DNA of 49,931 bases from an uncultured Clostridia bacterium (lineage in GTDB: Bacteria; Bacillota; Clostridia; Oscillospirales; CAG-272). The stretch lies in contig CAMJPL010000021.1 of NCBI GenBank assembly GCA_946407735.1, forward strand, positions 1 to 49,931, given 5' to 3'. Of the stretch, positions 39,304-48,649 are shown one piece after another (position 1 is the stretch's first letter; the number at the start of each line of letters is the position of its first letter). The notes under the pieces are model-generated. The model had not been told where the DNA came from. It made no database searches and worked only from the letters and a program-made list of their open reading frames with translations. The position numbers and the translations under genes were made by a program.

Positions 39304-41058
39304 TCACCCGAAGATCGGGCAGCAGGTCATATACGTGTCGCTGTCTGTCATGAAATAGGGAACGAGACTGCGGTCGGGATGCATGGCTATATCGAAGCAG
39401 AGCGGCTTCTCGGACGGGATCAGCCATCTCTTATAATCGTCTGCCGTCCAGCCGATCATCCTCGCCTTTTTGAGATCGGGAGCCGTCACGGCGTAGAGGA
39501 TCGGCCCGCGCTCGATATAGTATCTGTCAAAGCCTTCGATCTCGTCGGCGCCGCGGTACTTGGTCAGCCTGAACGACTGCCTCAGTGTGTACTCGATGGT
39601 GTCGCCGTCTCTGAAAGTGCGGGTGATCACATGGAAGGTGCCGGGCTTTCCGACACCGGCCTTTTCGCCGTTTATATAAATATCTGCGTCACCGTCAGCC
39701 CATGACGGGATCCTTAGCCTTACGGTGAATTCGGCGTCCGAATCCATGCCGAATCTGAGCTTCACGTCGTCGGAATACGGGATGTCGGCATCCATCTCGA
39801 CCCTGACATCACCGCTCTCGCGCTCCCATACTATCTCCGACGGGGTGTAGAGATTAACCGAGAGCTCGCTGTCCGAGACCGAATAGATATACTCCGGCAG
39901 AGAGCCGAATATCCTCGTCCCGACGCCGCAGCAGCAGTGGACGAGACCGCTCTCCTGCTTTTTGCCGTCGAGATAGGCAAAATAGCGTATGCCGTTGCCG
40001 CCGTCCTGATTCGCTATCGCGATGTTGAACAGCGATTTCTCGATCTCAGAGACGTATTTTTCCTCATCAGGGAACAGCCTGTGAAGGCGCTGGTTGAGAT
40101 ACAGCCAGAAGCTCGTGCAGCAGAGCTCGTTGTAGTTGTTCTTCGGATCGAGCCAGTAGCAGCCGGGATAATTCGTCGGCATGCCCTCGCACATCACGAT
40201 GCCGCCTCCCGGGTGCTCCCAGTCGCGGCTGTAAAGCTCCCAAGCGCCGAGGACGGCCTGCAGGTAATAGTTCTTCCCTGTCGCCCTGTACAGATCGAGG
40301 TAGCCCTCGAAGCCCTCGAGCTCGGAGCCGTGAGCGTGCGGCTCGTCGCCGTGCTGACGGCGTATATGGACGGCGTCGCGCTCCCGTCTCATGAACTGAC
40401 CGAGCCGCCACGGCTCCTCATAATACTTCACCGTGGTCTCGATGTCCTCCGGCGCGCCGACCGGTGTGTTGATATATTCGTATGTCGACGCGACGACGCC
40501 CTGGAACGCGAGGCAGAGATACTTTATCACCGGCAGATCGGAGCATGAGTTGAACCAGTCCTGCCAGCTTCTGAGGAATTCGTAGGCCCCCTCCCCGCAC
40601 GACAGGCCGACGGCGCAGAGGGCGTATGTCAGCCATATACGGGTATAATGCGGGTACTCCTTCGACGGGAAATCGAGCCTGCTTATCGGCATGGCGAAGC
40701 CGTCCGGCTCGGCGGCGGTCCTCAGCCGCTCCATCGCCTCGGCTATACGCGATCTCAGCTCGTCGTCGACGCACCATCTGAGGGCGTTGGCGGCTCCCAT
40801 CATGAACATCGACAGGGTCGAGCCCTTGAGGTTGTCCTCGAAATGCCCTCTGTAAGGCTCGGAATCGGTGAAGGTGCCGGTCTTTTTGTCAAACCAGTAC
40901 TTCATCTTTCCCATATCGAGCTTTTTCAGGAACTCACGGTTGTTGTCGAAGACGGTTTTAAACAGTCCGTCCTTCAGAGCGACGCCCGACTGCGGCGTGA
41001 ACAGCCGGTCCTTCACGGCGAGCTTGCCGTTGTAGTCATATACCTGCGGTATCTTCAT
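39304..41058 (-). CDS. Glycoside hydrolase family 127 beta-L-arabinofuranosidase-like enzyme
   Basis: This 584-residue cytoplasmic protein belongs to the former DUF1680 family. Family enzymes use a Glu and a zinc-thiolate cysteine cluster. Here Glu311, Cys313 and Cys314 lie in NYNELCCTSFW, and Cys375-377 in VHCCCGVGTR, so the catalytic set looks intact. The (alpha/alpha)6 barrel covers the N-terminal two-thirds. Beta-sandwich segments with VRLRIPSWADGDADIYING and YYIERGPILYAV follow. It would release beta-L-arabinofuranose from imported oligosaccharides or glycopeptides. GGGCGGAA directly precedes the ATG. It lies 23 bases after the radical SAM gene and 25 before a solute-binding protein gene. 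Confidence 0.92.
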   Translation of the reverse strand: MKIPQVYDYNGKLAVKDRLFTPQSGVALKDGLFKTVFDNNREFLKKLDMGKMKYWFDKKTGTFTDSEPYRGHFEDNLKGSTLSMFMMGAANALRWCVDDELRSRIAEAMERLRTAAEPDGFAMPISRLDFPSKEYPHYTRIWLTYALCAVGLSCGEGAYEFLRSWQDWFNSCSDLPVIKYLCLAFQGVVASTYEYINTPVGAPEDIETTVKYYEEPWRLGQFMRRERDAVHIRRQHGDEPHAHGSELEGFEGYLDLYRATGKNYYLQAVLGAWELYSRDWEHPGGGIVMCEGMPTNYPGCYWLDPKNNYNELCCTSFWLYLNQRLHRLFPDEEKYVSEIEKSLFNIAIANQDGGNGIRYFAYLDGKKQESGLVHCCCGVGTRIFGSLPEYIYSVSDSELSVNLYTPSEIVWERESGDVRVEMDADIPYSDDVKLRFGMDSDAEFTVRLRIPSWADGDADIYINGEKAGVGKPGTFHVITRTFRDGDTIEYTLRQSFRLTKYRGADEIEGFDRYYIERGPILYAVTAPDLKKARMIGWTADDYKRWLIPSEKPLCFDIAMHPDRSLVPYFMTDSDTYMTCCPIFG

Positions 41059-41081
41059 TTCCGCCCTTCCCTTTCTTTATA

Positions 41082-42005
41082 TCAGACGTCGAGCCCGGTA
41101 TTGTCGAACGCCGGGACAAAGGATTCTCCGACAGAGGTCCTTTCCTGCGCCCAGCCGATGATGCCGAGATCGGCCGCGAGAGACGTCACGCTCTCGTACT
41201 CGAACGACGTCACCCGCCTGTCGAGCTCAAAAAAGCCTCCGTTGTTCCCGGTCGGGGTGTACTGCGACATTATAGACACCCTTATATCGCCGGGATCGAA
41301 ATTATCGGCTATCCAGCGGATTATGTCCTCGCTGTCGCGGCGATGCGACGGCATCACCATATGTCGTATTATAAGTCCGGATCTTACCATGCCCCCGCCG
41401 TCGAAGGATATCGGCCCGCACAGCCCGAACATGCGCTTTACCGCCTTCGAGGCGTAGTCGAAATAATCGGCGGCGCGGCTGTATCTCCGGGATATCTCCG
41501 GCGACATGTATTTTATGTCGGGCAGCCAGACGTCGACGAGCCCGGCGAGGCTGTCGACAGTCTCAGTAAGCTCGTATCCGCCGGTGTTCCATATCACCGG
41601 GACGGAAAGCCGGGGTTTTGCGTATTCGAGGGCCTTCCTTATCTGCGGGGCGTACTGCGTCGGGGTAACGAGGTTGATGTTGTACGCTCCCTCGCCTTCA
41701 AGCCGCAGCATTATGTCGGCGAGCTGAGACGGGGTGACGGTCTTGCCTTCGATACCGCGCTTTCCCGCCGAAATGTCGTGATTCTGGCAGAAGACGCAGC
41801 CGAGAGGACAGCCGCAGAAAAATATCGTCCCGCTGCCTCTTTCGCCGTCCTTTCCGCCGGAGGGATGGACGCCGCTGATGCACGGCTCCTCCCAGTAATG
41901 CATCGCCGCGCGTGCGGCCTTCATTTCGGCTCCGGCCCCGCATACGCCGGGCTGACCGTTTTCCCGGTCAGCCCGGCATCTTCTCGGGCATATCTCACAT
42001 TCCAT
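41082..42005 (-). CDS. Radical SAM protein, PflX/PflA-like
   Basis: This 307-residue protein has an N-terminal cysteine set of the PflX type, Cys3, Cys6, Cys10 and Cys22 (CEICPRRC, then GVCG). The radical SAM CX3CX2C motif is at Cys66, Cys70 and Cys73 (CPLGCVFC). It continues with an AdoMet-binding half barrel (YNINLVTPTQY, VPVIWNTGGYE, VDVWLPDIKYM). PflX-type proteins resemble pyruvate formate-lyase activases but their target is usually unknown, and no glycyl radical enzyme is nearby. Its ATG lies inside the last codons of the subtilase gene, an 11-base overlap in another frame. A perfect 13-bp inverted repeat at 41946-41977 falls in its first codons. Confidence 0.88.
   Translation of the reverse strand: MECEICPRRCRADRENGQPGVCGAGAEMKAARAAMHYWEEPCISGVHPSGGKDGERGSGTIFFCGCPLGCVFCQNHDISAGKRGIEGKTVTPSQLADIMLRLEGEGAYNINLVTPTQYAPQIRKALEYAKPRLSVPVIWNTGGYELTETVDSLAGLVDVWLPDIKYMSPEISRRYSRAADYFDYASKAVKRMFGLCGPISFDGGGMVRSGLIIRHMVMPSHRRDSEDIIRWIADNFDPGDIRVSIMSQYTPTGNNGGFFELDRRVTSFEYESVTSLAADLGIIGWAQERTSVGESFVPAFDNTGLDV
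41946..41977. repeat. Perfect 13-bp inverted repeat inside the radical SAM coding start
   Basis: GCCGGGCTGACCG (41946-41958) and its exact complement CGGTCAGCCCGGC (41965-41977) flank a 6-base loop. It covers codons about 10-20, between Cys10 and Cys22, and starts 18 bases past the subtilase stop on the minus strand. No T-run follows on either strand. Confidence 0.8.
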
Positions 42006-45000
42006 TCCAGAACCTGATCATGTCGACGCAGCGGTTGAGCGCGTAGTCATAGACGTAGATGTAAAGCTTCGATATATCGCCGACGTCGCCGATGTCAAGC
42101 TCCACGGTGATGCTTCCGTCCTCGTTCACGGTATAGCCTTCTGCGTCAGAGGACGGATAGCCGCTCTCGTCGTGCAGGATGACGGAATCGTAGTAATTCA
42201 GCGTATATTCCGGCTCGTCCGATTCCTCCTCGTACTCGTCGAGCTCCTCGAGCCATTCGGCAAGCAGGTCGTCTTCCTCAGGAGTCTCTTCCTCCTCCGT
42301 CAGGCTGTCGTCATAATCGTCTTCGGAGGTCTCGCCGGGCACAAGGCAGTATATGTCGATGAAATCGAGCGCGAAATCGTCGCTTACCGTGAGCCTGAGC
42401 TTCCTGTCGCCGCCTTCGCCGATGATCTCCCTTTCGAGGATGACCGGCGCTTCGGTGTCGATGCGAAGATTCAGGGTCTCGGTCTGGACGCTGCCGTCGT
42501 ACATGAAGAACTCGAACACCACCGTGTAAAGGCCGTCGGGATAGATGTAATACTCGTTGTCCTCGGCGCTGCCGTCCCAGAGATAGAAATCATACGAGAT
42601 GAGCTCGCCGATATCGCTGAGGTGCGTTTTGTACAGCATCTCCTCGTTCGTCACCGAGTATATCGCTTTGCCGTCGGGATTGTATATCGTGTATCTGCAG
42701 TCCTTTGCGCAGCGGAGCATGTCGAGGTGCATCATGACGTAGTCCATGTTCTCGTCGGCGTTCGGCGAGAATACGCAGAGCTCCGGGATATAATCCGTCT
42801 CTGAGACGGCGCTGCCGCCGATGACGGCGCTGTCGTAGACACCGTCATAATAGATGTCGCCGTACATGTAGCTGCCGTAATAGGCCGACGGAGCTTCGCC
42901 GTAGACGAAGCCGTCGAACGCCGGGGCGTCGGACCAGCTTCCCATATATCCCATGAAGGGGACGGAATAGACCTTCAGCGGCGCGCCGCCGGAGGGACCG
43001 AGATCGTCGAGGCAGATATATCCGTCGATGAAGCGTCCGTACGGCATCTCAGCCATCAGATCGTCATAGAGCTCGCCGGGAAGCTTAACGTTCACGGTCA
43101 GGGTCATCGACGCTCCCGCCTTTATCTTGACGACCGAGCCGTCATTTTTTTCCGACTGGATATTGAGCTCGCTGGTGTCGCCGCCGAGACGCACCGAGGC
43201 GGGGATCCCGAAGGCGCGGGGATCGAGGAACATCGGCAGATCCTCGTCGGGATCATCGGTTTCGGCTGTGTAGGGATGATCGGTGAGCACCTCGGCGGTT
43301 ACGAGATACCGCTTGTCGGTATCCGAGTCGTTCGTGACGGTGATCTCCATCTCGAACTGGCGTCCGAGACCGTCGCCGAGCGACAGCGAGTACGGCGTGA
43401 TGAGAGTGTCGGCGGTAAGCGCCTGAAGTATCACGGCCGAATCGACCATTCCGGCTCCCTGCGCGCGCGGCGAGAAGGACGCCGGCGAGTAGGACGACTC
43501 TCTGTCTCCCGTCATCGTGACGGCGCTGTTCATGAGAATGGTCTTTTTCAGCTCCGCGGAATCTATGCCCTCAGCCGACAGCTTCTCGCCGAGCAGGGCG
43601 TAGTATCCCGACACGAAGGCCGCCGAGATCGAGGTGCCGTCGAGATATTCGGCCTCTCCGCCGAGTCCGAGCGTCCCGATATGATATCCGGGGGCGATGA
43701 CGTCGGGCTTGAGCCCCAGCTCGGGGGTCGGGCCCCACGAGGAAGCGGGGTTGTACTCGATGTCGGTCCTCTCTCCGGCCGACGAGAAGGTGCCGAGCGC
43801 GATATAGACCGCCTTCTTGTCGGAGCTCATCAGCAGCTCGCCGCCCTCTCCGGTGACCGAGATCGCCGGGATCGGGGAATCGGAGAGGTCCATTCTGACC
43901 ATCTCGTAATAATCCGTGTTGATGATTATGACGCCGACGGCTCCGGCGGCGGCCGCGTTCGCGCACTTTTCGGAGAAGGTGATCTCCCCGCGCATGATCA
44001 CGGCGAGCTTTCCTTCAAGATCGCCGGCGGCGGCGATATCATCCTCGGTGCCTATGCCGTCGATAATGACATACTCAAGGGCCTGACCGTCGAAATGCCT
44101 GATGAACGACTCCCTGAAGTAATCGCCGCTGGTGTCGCTGTATTCGAGCTCGGAGCCGTCGCCCAGCTTTATGACCGGGACGAAATACCCGACGGCCGCG
44201 TACGATCCTACGGCGGTGACTCCGGGAAGCGACGCCGGGGAGGCGATCGTGCCGTTGTCCGGCATGAACACGGTCGGATCGTTTATCCCGTACACGTCGT
44301 CATATATCGTCAGATCGCCGCTGCGGCCGCTGTTGCCGGCCGAGCAGACGACCGACACGCTGTTTTCGCACAGCATCTTCACGGCGTCGACGACGTCGAT
44401 GCCTATCGGCGCGCCGGTCTCGTCGCCGCAGGCGCTGCCGAAGCTGAGGTTCACTATGTCGGCTCCGAGGGCGTACGCGTCCTCGAGAGCGGCGAGGATG
44501 GATTCCTCATAGGCAAAATCGCCGGTATCGTCGAACACCTTCATAAGCAGAAGCTGGCAGTCGGGGGCTATGCCGACATATCCGTCGTCGAGCTCCCTGC
44601 CGTCGGCGCCTATCAGTGCCGCCACGTTCATGCCGTGAGACGACGTCGGCATGAGATCGGTGTCCTCATCAAAATAATCGTAGGCGAAGGGGATCTTTTC
44701 GCTTACATAATTCGCCTTCGGCGCGTTCAGCTCAGCCTCCTTCACGTCGGATTCGGATATCTTCGCGGCGGTCTTTCCGGCGTCGGAGAGCGCGAAGTGC
44801 GGATCCGAGACATTGAAGCCGCAGTCGAGCACGGCTATGACCTGCCCGGCTCCGGTATATCCGGTGTCGGCGGGCGTGATGTCTTCTCCGCCGTCGGATT
44901 CAAACTCGATCTCGGTGCCGGATTCAGATTCAGTGTCAGCTTCGGATTCGGTATCGTTTTCGACGTCGGATCCTGTTTCTGATCCGGCTTCGGAGCCATC

Positions 45001-45324
45001 CTCCGCCCCTGTCACGGGTTCTTTTTCATCCTCCATGAGATACACGGCCGAGCGTCTGACGGACGAAACGCCGTAAAGAGCTTCGACCTTATCGGCGTCA
45101 TCCTCGGACATCCTTACGGCGAGACCCTTTATGAGCCTTTCGTATCTGTAAGTGATCTCAGCGTCCGGCACGGTCTCGGAGATCGCCCCGGCGACAGCTC
45201 CGACATCGGCTCCCGACACTCTTACTATATATCTTTCATAGCTCTTTGAAGCGTATGAGCCGCCCGTCAGAACGGACAGCGATACGGCCGCGCCGAGCAG
45301 CGCGGATAAAAATCTGATCTTCAT
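41995..45324 (-). CDS. Secreted S8 family serine peptidase (subtilase) with PA and C-terminal Ig-like domains
   Basis: This 1109-residue protein has a signal peptide (MKIRFLSALLGAAVSLSVLT) and an I9-like propeptide (about 30-95, YERYIVRVSGADV). An acidic Ser/Glu/Asp/Thr linker follows at about 100-150. The S8 domain has Asp167 (VIAVLDCGF), His230 (SSHGMNVAALIG), the oxyanion Asn331 (SAGNSG) and Ser565 (DGTSISAAFVSGY). A PA-type insert (GKLAVIMRGEITFSEKC) interrupts it. C5a-peptidase-like beta domains follow, including an FlgD/Fn3-type segment (FSPNADENMDY, YIYPDGLYTVVF). No LPXTG or membrane anchor is visible, so it is released or held through its beta domains. GGGAGG lies 6 bases before the ATG. 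It follows its paralogue by 17 bases. Confidence 0.93.
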   Translation of the reverse strand: MKIRFLSALLGAAVSLSVLTGGSYASKSYERYIVRVSGADVGAVAGAISETVPDAEITYRYERLIKGLAVRMSEDDADKVEALYGVSSVRRSAVYLMEDEKEPVTGAEDGSEAGSETGSDVENDTESEADTESESGTEIEFESDGGEDITPADTGYTGAGQVIAVLDCGFNVSDPHFALSDAGKTAAKISESDVKEAELNAPKANYVSEKIPFAYDYFDEDTDLMPTSSHGMNVAALIGADGRELDDGYVGIAPDCQLLLMKVFDDTGDFAYEESILAALEDAYALGADIVNLSFGSACGDETGAPIGIDVVDAVKMLCENSVSVVCSAGNSGRSGDLTIYDDVYGINDPTVFMPDNGTIASPASLPGVTAVGSYAAVGYFVPVIKLGDGSELEYSDTSGDYFRESFIRHFDGQALEYVIIDGIGTEDDIAAAGDLEGKLAVIMRGEITFSEKCANAAAAGAVGVIIINTDYYEMVRMDLSDSPIPAISVTGEGGELLMSSDKKAVYIALGTFSSAGERTDIEYNPASSWGPTPELGLKPDVIAPGYHIGTLGLGGEAEYLDGTSISAAFVSGYYALLGEKLSAEGIDSAELKKTILMNSAVTMTGDRESSYSPASFSPRAQGAGMVDSAVILQALTADTLITPYSLSLGDGLGRQFEMEITVTNDSDTDKRYLVTAEVLTDHPYTAETDDPDEDLPMFLDPRAFGIPASVRLGGDTSELNIQSEKNDGSVVKIKAGASMTLTVNVKLPGELYDDLMAEMPYGRFIDGYICLDDLGPSGGAPLKVYSVPFMGYMGSWSDAPAFDGFVYGEAPSAYYGSYMYGDIYYDGVYDSAVIGGSAVSETDYIPELCVFSPNADENMDYVMMHLDMLRCAKDCRYTIYNPDGKAIYSVTNEEMLYKTHLSDIGELISYDFYLWDGSAEDNEYYIYPDGLYTVVFEFFMYDGSVQTETLNLRIDTEAPVILEREIIGEGGDRKLRLTVSDDFALDFIDIYCLVPGETSEDDYDDSLTEEEETPEEDDLLAEWLEELDEYEEESDEPEYTLNYYDSVILHDESGYPSSDAEGYTVNEDGSITVELDIGDVGDISKLYIYVYDYALNRCVDMIRFWNGM

Positions 45325-45341
45325 ATCGGTCCTCCCTTGCG

Positions 45342-48300
45342 TCAGCTGAGTTCGATAAGCTCTGTCTTTTCGTTGAGAGCCTCGTCGTAGATGTCTATAT
45401 AGAGATGATCGGCGTCAAGGCCGGTGATGTCGAACACTGCCTCGCATTCGCTTCCCATCTCGCCTTGATCGAAGACATAGGTCTCATAATACGGCTCATA
45501 TTCCTCGTCGTCGCCTGTGTAGCTCTCATAAAGCTCGACGGCGTGGACAAAGCGGTCGTCCGAGAGATTCACGGTAAGATAGACCTTCCCGTCCTCCTCC
45601 GACACGCTGTAATCCGTCATCTTCGGAGCCCTCGTGTCGACTATGAAGGAGAGGGCGATATCCTGATAGCTTTCCCTGTCATACTCGGGGGAAACCAGCA
45701 CGTTCACATAATACTGCCCGTCCGGGTAGACATAATCCTCGTTGTCGGTGTCGGTGCCGAAATATATCTCGATCTGATCGTATACGAGAGAGCCGTCCTC
45801 ATCGTCCTGATACACCTTCGGGATGTGGTCGTAGCTGCCCTCGTAGACGCAGTCGCCGCCCTCGGCGTATATATAGATCATGCAGCTGACGGCGTTCCTC
45901 AGCAGCTTGAAATCGATCCAGAGATTGTCGTTGAAGCCGTCGTTGTTCGGGGATATGGCGATGAGCCTCTCGTCGTACATCTCCTCGTCCAGGATGCTCC
46001 AGCCGAGCTCATAGGGCGAGCCCATGATGTCGGAATAAAGGAGCGAGTCGAGATATCTGTTCGAATGGTCGAACATCGGGAGCGCCGACCAGTCGCCGAC
46101 AAATCCGAGATAGGGTATAGACGATATCTCGCCGCTGTCGTCGGCCGTGGCGTAGATATAACCCTCGATGAAATAGCCGTTGTAGTAGACGCGCTTGAAA
46201 TCGGCCATCTCGGAGGCGCTGAGGCGGATATCGAGAGTAATGGCAACGGACGAGCGCGCCGGGACCGTCACCGAAGGAGCGTCATAAGATTTATCGTAGA
46301 TATTATAGGAAGCCTTGTCGTCGCCGCAGGTTATCTTCGCCTTCCCGAGCGGGTACTCATATCCCATGCAGAAGGAAAGCCCGGCGTCCTCGTCATAATA
46401 GAAGTCCTCAGTCAGGGCCGAAGCCGCGAGAGTGTACGTCCTTTCCTCATCCGAGAGGTTGATCAGCTCGAAATCGACGGAGAAGCTGTTTTTCAGCTTG
46501 TCGCCGAGAGATATCTTCGCCTTTTTCGTCGAAGAATCGAGCATCTCGGTCGAAGCGCTGAGCGCCTTGTCGGCTATGGCAAGCCCTGCGCCCTGAAGTC
46601 TCGGCGAATACTCGACGCCGATATCGTCAAAGATGACCTCAGCCGAGCTCATGATGAGATTGTCGATGGTGTCGGCGGGATTCGTGACACCGTCCGTTTC
46701 GGAGACTTCATAGCCGGTCTCGTTTATCATCTGGTGCATGAGAAGCGACAGTCCGGTGAGATAGGGAGACGCCATCGACGTGCCGCTCATGCTGCCGGTC
46801 TCGCCGCCGACGAGGGCGGAATAGATGTCGGAGCCGTAGCCGGTGACGTCGGGCTTCAGCTCAAGCATGCCGTTCGGGCCCCACGAGGTGAAGTCCGATA
46901 CCATTCCGGCCAGCTTTTCTTCCTTAAGATAATGTCCGTGGGTTATCGTTATCTTCCCGGGATTTTCGGCGAGGTATTCGCCGTCCTCCATGAGGATGAA
47001 GGCGGCGGGGATCTGTCCCTCCTCCACCTGCATGCCGACATAGATGCCGTCGTCGGTATTGCCGTATATCACCGCTCCGACGGCTCCCGCCGCCTCGGCG
47101 TTGTACAGCTTATCGACGAAGGTGATCTCGCCTCGCTGTATGAGGGCTATCTTCCCCTCGGCGTCTATCCCTTCGAAATCCTCCTCGGAGCCGATGCCGG
47201 GGATGACGGCTATCTCATACTGCCCGCCGAGGAAGGCGTCCTTGAAGGTATCGTTTGTGTCGGCGGTGTAGTCGATGACCGTCCCGTCCTTCGTCACGAT
47301 ATGATCGGCGGTGCTGTGATAATCGGGTATGGCGGAGGCTACGGCGACGACGTCGGAATATGTGGCGTTGGAGCCGACCGTCGAGCGGTCGGGGGCGTAG
47401 GTCGGGTTGTCGTCTATGCCGAAGTAGTAGGAGAACAGGGAGTTCGGACCCATCGAGCTCTCATTTCCGGCGGAATAATATACGCTTATGCCGGACGATC
47501 TGAGCTTTCCGAGCACCTCGCTGTAAGCCGGCTCGAAATCGGCCTCCTCGGCGAATCCCGATACCGCGCCGAGGCTGAGGTTGACGCAGTCGACCTTGAG
47601 AGTGAGGGCGTCGTCGAGCGCGGCGAATATCGCCGTGTCGGAAAGATAGCCGTCGCCATCGGTCTCGAGCACCTTCATCAGCACGAGCTGAGCCTCGGGA
47701 GCGATGCCCCAGAAGCCGTTGTCTCGGCCCGATTTATTGTTCCCGGCGATTATTCCGGCCACATGAGTGCCGTGATCCTCACCCTCCTTGAAAACGTCGG
47801 GATCCATATCGCCGTAATCGAACGCCATCGGTATCTTCGCGCTCCGGTAGAGATCCATGACCGAATCAGAGCCCTCGGAGGCATTCAGCTCGCCGAACAG
47901 CTCCCCGACATAATCGAGGTCGAATTTCGCCGTCGAGTCGTCGGAAAGGACGAACGCGAAATGATCGACGTCGAACGCCGAATCTATGACGGCGGCGACG
48001 GTGCCTTCGCCGTTGTACCCGCTCTCAATCGTCTGTCTTACCGTCCAGATGCCGTCGGAATACGGGCCTTCTTCCTCTGTTTCGGCCTCTTCCGCTTCGG
48101 CTGCTGCGTCTTCGGAAGCTTCCGGCACTGCGGCTTCATCGGCGGGCTCTTCCTCCGAAGCGATATCGGATTCCGCGTCGTCTTCGATTTCCTCGTTCTC
48201 AGCCGTTTCATATCGGAGCGCCGGCTGGACGCCCTTGACGCCAAGATAGCCCGAAAGCCTCGAAGCCTTCGACACCGGCGTCCTTACGCTGATGAGATCG

Positions 48301-48497
48301 AAATTCTTATATGCGAACAGCACCTCGACGCCGCTGTTTTCAAGTCTCTGCGCAAGAGACAGCTTGTCTTTTCCGTTTACCGAGAGTATGTACTCGCCCT
48401 CCGCCTCCGGTCCCGCGGCTGCGTGCGACGCCATGGCCATTGACGGCATGAGCAGCGCGGCGCAGGTCAGAGCCGTGATCAATCTGACGTTCTTCAT
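45342..48497 (-). CDS. Secreted S8 family serine peptidase (subtilase), paralogue
   Basis: This 1051-residue paralogue of the next gene has the same plan. A signal peptide (MKNVRLITALTCAALLMPSM) and propeptide-like region (about 34-98) are followed by an acidic Ala/Glu linker (about 98-145). The S8 domain has Asp172 (VAAVIDSAFDVD), His242 (EDHGTHVAGIIAG), Asn in YSAGNESS and Ser574 (SGTSMASPYLTG). A PA-type insert (GKIALIQRGEITFVDKLYN) and C-terminal beta domains with ISPNNDGFNDN and YVYPDGQYYVNV complete it. It likely degrades proteins or activates surface proteins outside the cell. GAGGAAA lies about 8 bases before the ATG. It appears to be the first gene of the nine-gene minus-strand run. 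Its promoter was not located. Confidence 0.93.
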   Translation of the reverse strand: MKNVRLITALTCAALLMPSMAMASHAAAGPEAEGEYILSVNGKDKLSLAQRLENSGVEVLFAYKNFDLISVRTPVSKASRLSGYLGVKGVQPALRYETAENEEIEDDAESDIASEEEPADEAAVPEASEDAAAEAEEAETEEEGPYSDGIWTVRQTIESGYNGEGTVAAVIDSAFDVDHFAFVLSDDSTAKFDLDYVGELFGELNASEGSDSVMDLYRSAKIPMAFDYGDMDPDVFKEGEDHGTHVAGIIAGNNKSGRDNGFWGIAPEAQLVLMKVLETDGDGYLSDTAIFAALDDALTLKVDCVNLSLGAVSGFAEEADFEPAYSEVLGKLRSSGISVYYSAGNESSMGPNSLFSYYFGIDDNPTYAPDRSTVGSNATYSDVVAVASAIPDYHSTADHIVTKDGTVIDYTADTNDTFKDAFLGGQYEIAVIPGIGSEEDFEGIDAEGKIALIQRGEITFVDKLYNAEAAGAVGAVIYGNTDDGIYVGMQVEEGQIPAAFILMEDGEYLAENPGKITITHGHYLKEEKLAGMVSDFTSWGPNGMLELKPDVTGYGSDIYSALVGGETGSMSGTSMASPYLTGLSLLMHQMINETGYEVSETDGVTNPADTIDNLIMSSAEVIFDDIGVEYSPRLQGAGLAIADKALSASTEMLDSSTKKAKISLGDKLKNSFSVDFELINLSDEERTYTLAASALTEDFYYDEDAGLSFCMGYEYPLGKAKITCGDDKASYNIYDKSYDAPSVTVPARSSVAITLDIRLSASEMADFKRVYYNGYFIEGYIYATADDSGEISSIPYLGFVGDWSALPMFDHSNRYLDSLLYSDIMGSPYELGWSILDEEMYDERLIAISPNNDGFNDNLWIDFKLLRNAVSCMIYIYAEGGDCVYEGSYDHIPKVYQDDEDGSLVYDQIEIYFGTDTDNEDYVYPDGQYYVNVLVSPEYDRESYQDIALSFIVDTRAPKMTDYSVSEEDGKVYLTVNLSDDRFVHAVELYESYTGDDEEYEPYYETYVFDQGEMGSECEAVFDITGLDADHLYIDIYDEALNEKTELIELS

Positions 48498-48540
48498 ATA
48501 GTGTTTCCTCGCTTTGATATGTATTCTGTCCTTTTGTCAT

Positions 48541-48579
48541 CCGCCGCCCTTCCCCCGCCGTCGCGCGGCGCGGCGGCGG
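48541..48579. promoter_or_regulatory. Nested GC-only hairpin upstream of the subtilase run
   Basis: CCGCCGCC (48541-48548) pairs with GGCGGCGG (48572-48579), and CGCCG/CGGCG (48556-48570) forms an inner stem. It lies about 45-80 bases before the subtilase start, in the leader or promoter region. There is no T-run. Its function is unknown. Confidence 0.45.
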
Positions 48580-48607
48580 ATAACGATGGAGCGGCTTTCT
48601 CAACAAA

Positions 48608-48638
48608 TCCGGCCGCGGTACAGCACCCCGCGGCCGGA
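48608..48638 (-). terminator. Terminator after the acyl-CoA ligase gene
   Basis: TCCGGCCGCGG (48608-48618) and CCGCGGCCGGA (48628-48638) form a perfect 11-bp stem starting about 12 bases past the stop at 48650. On the minus strand it is followed by only a short TTTGTT run. Confidence 0.7.
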
Positions 48639-48649
48639 CTGTAATGATA

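Noticed and set aside
43276..44982. A 568-codon plus-strand open frame opposite the first subtilase
   Set aside because: It is composition-driven and antisense, its residue make-up is Arg/Val/Asp-rich, and there is no start signal.
45405..48443. A 1012-codon open frame on the plus strand opposite the second subtilase
   Set aside because: It mirrors the subtilase gene, lacks a ribosome site and any domain, and arises from the GC-rich third positions of the real gene.
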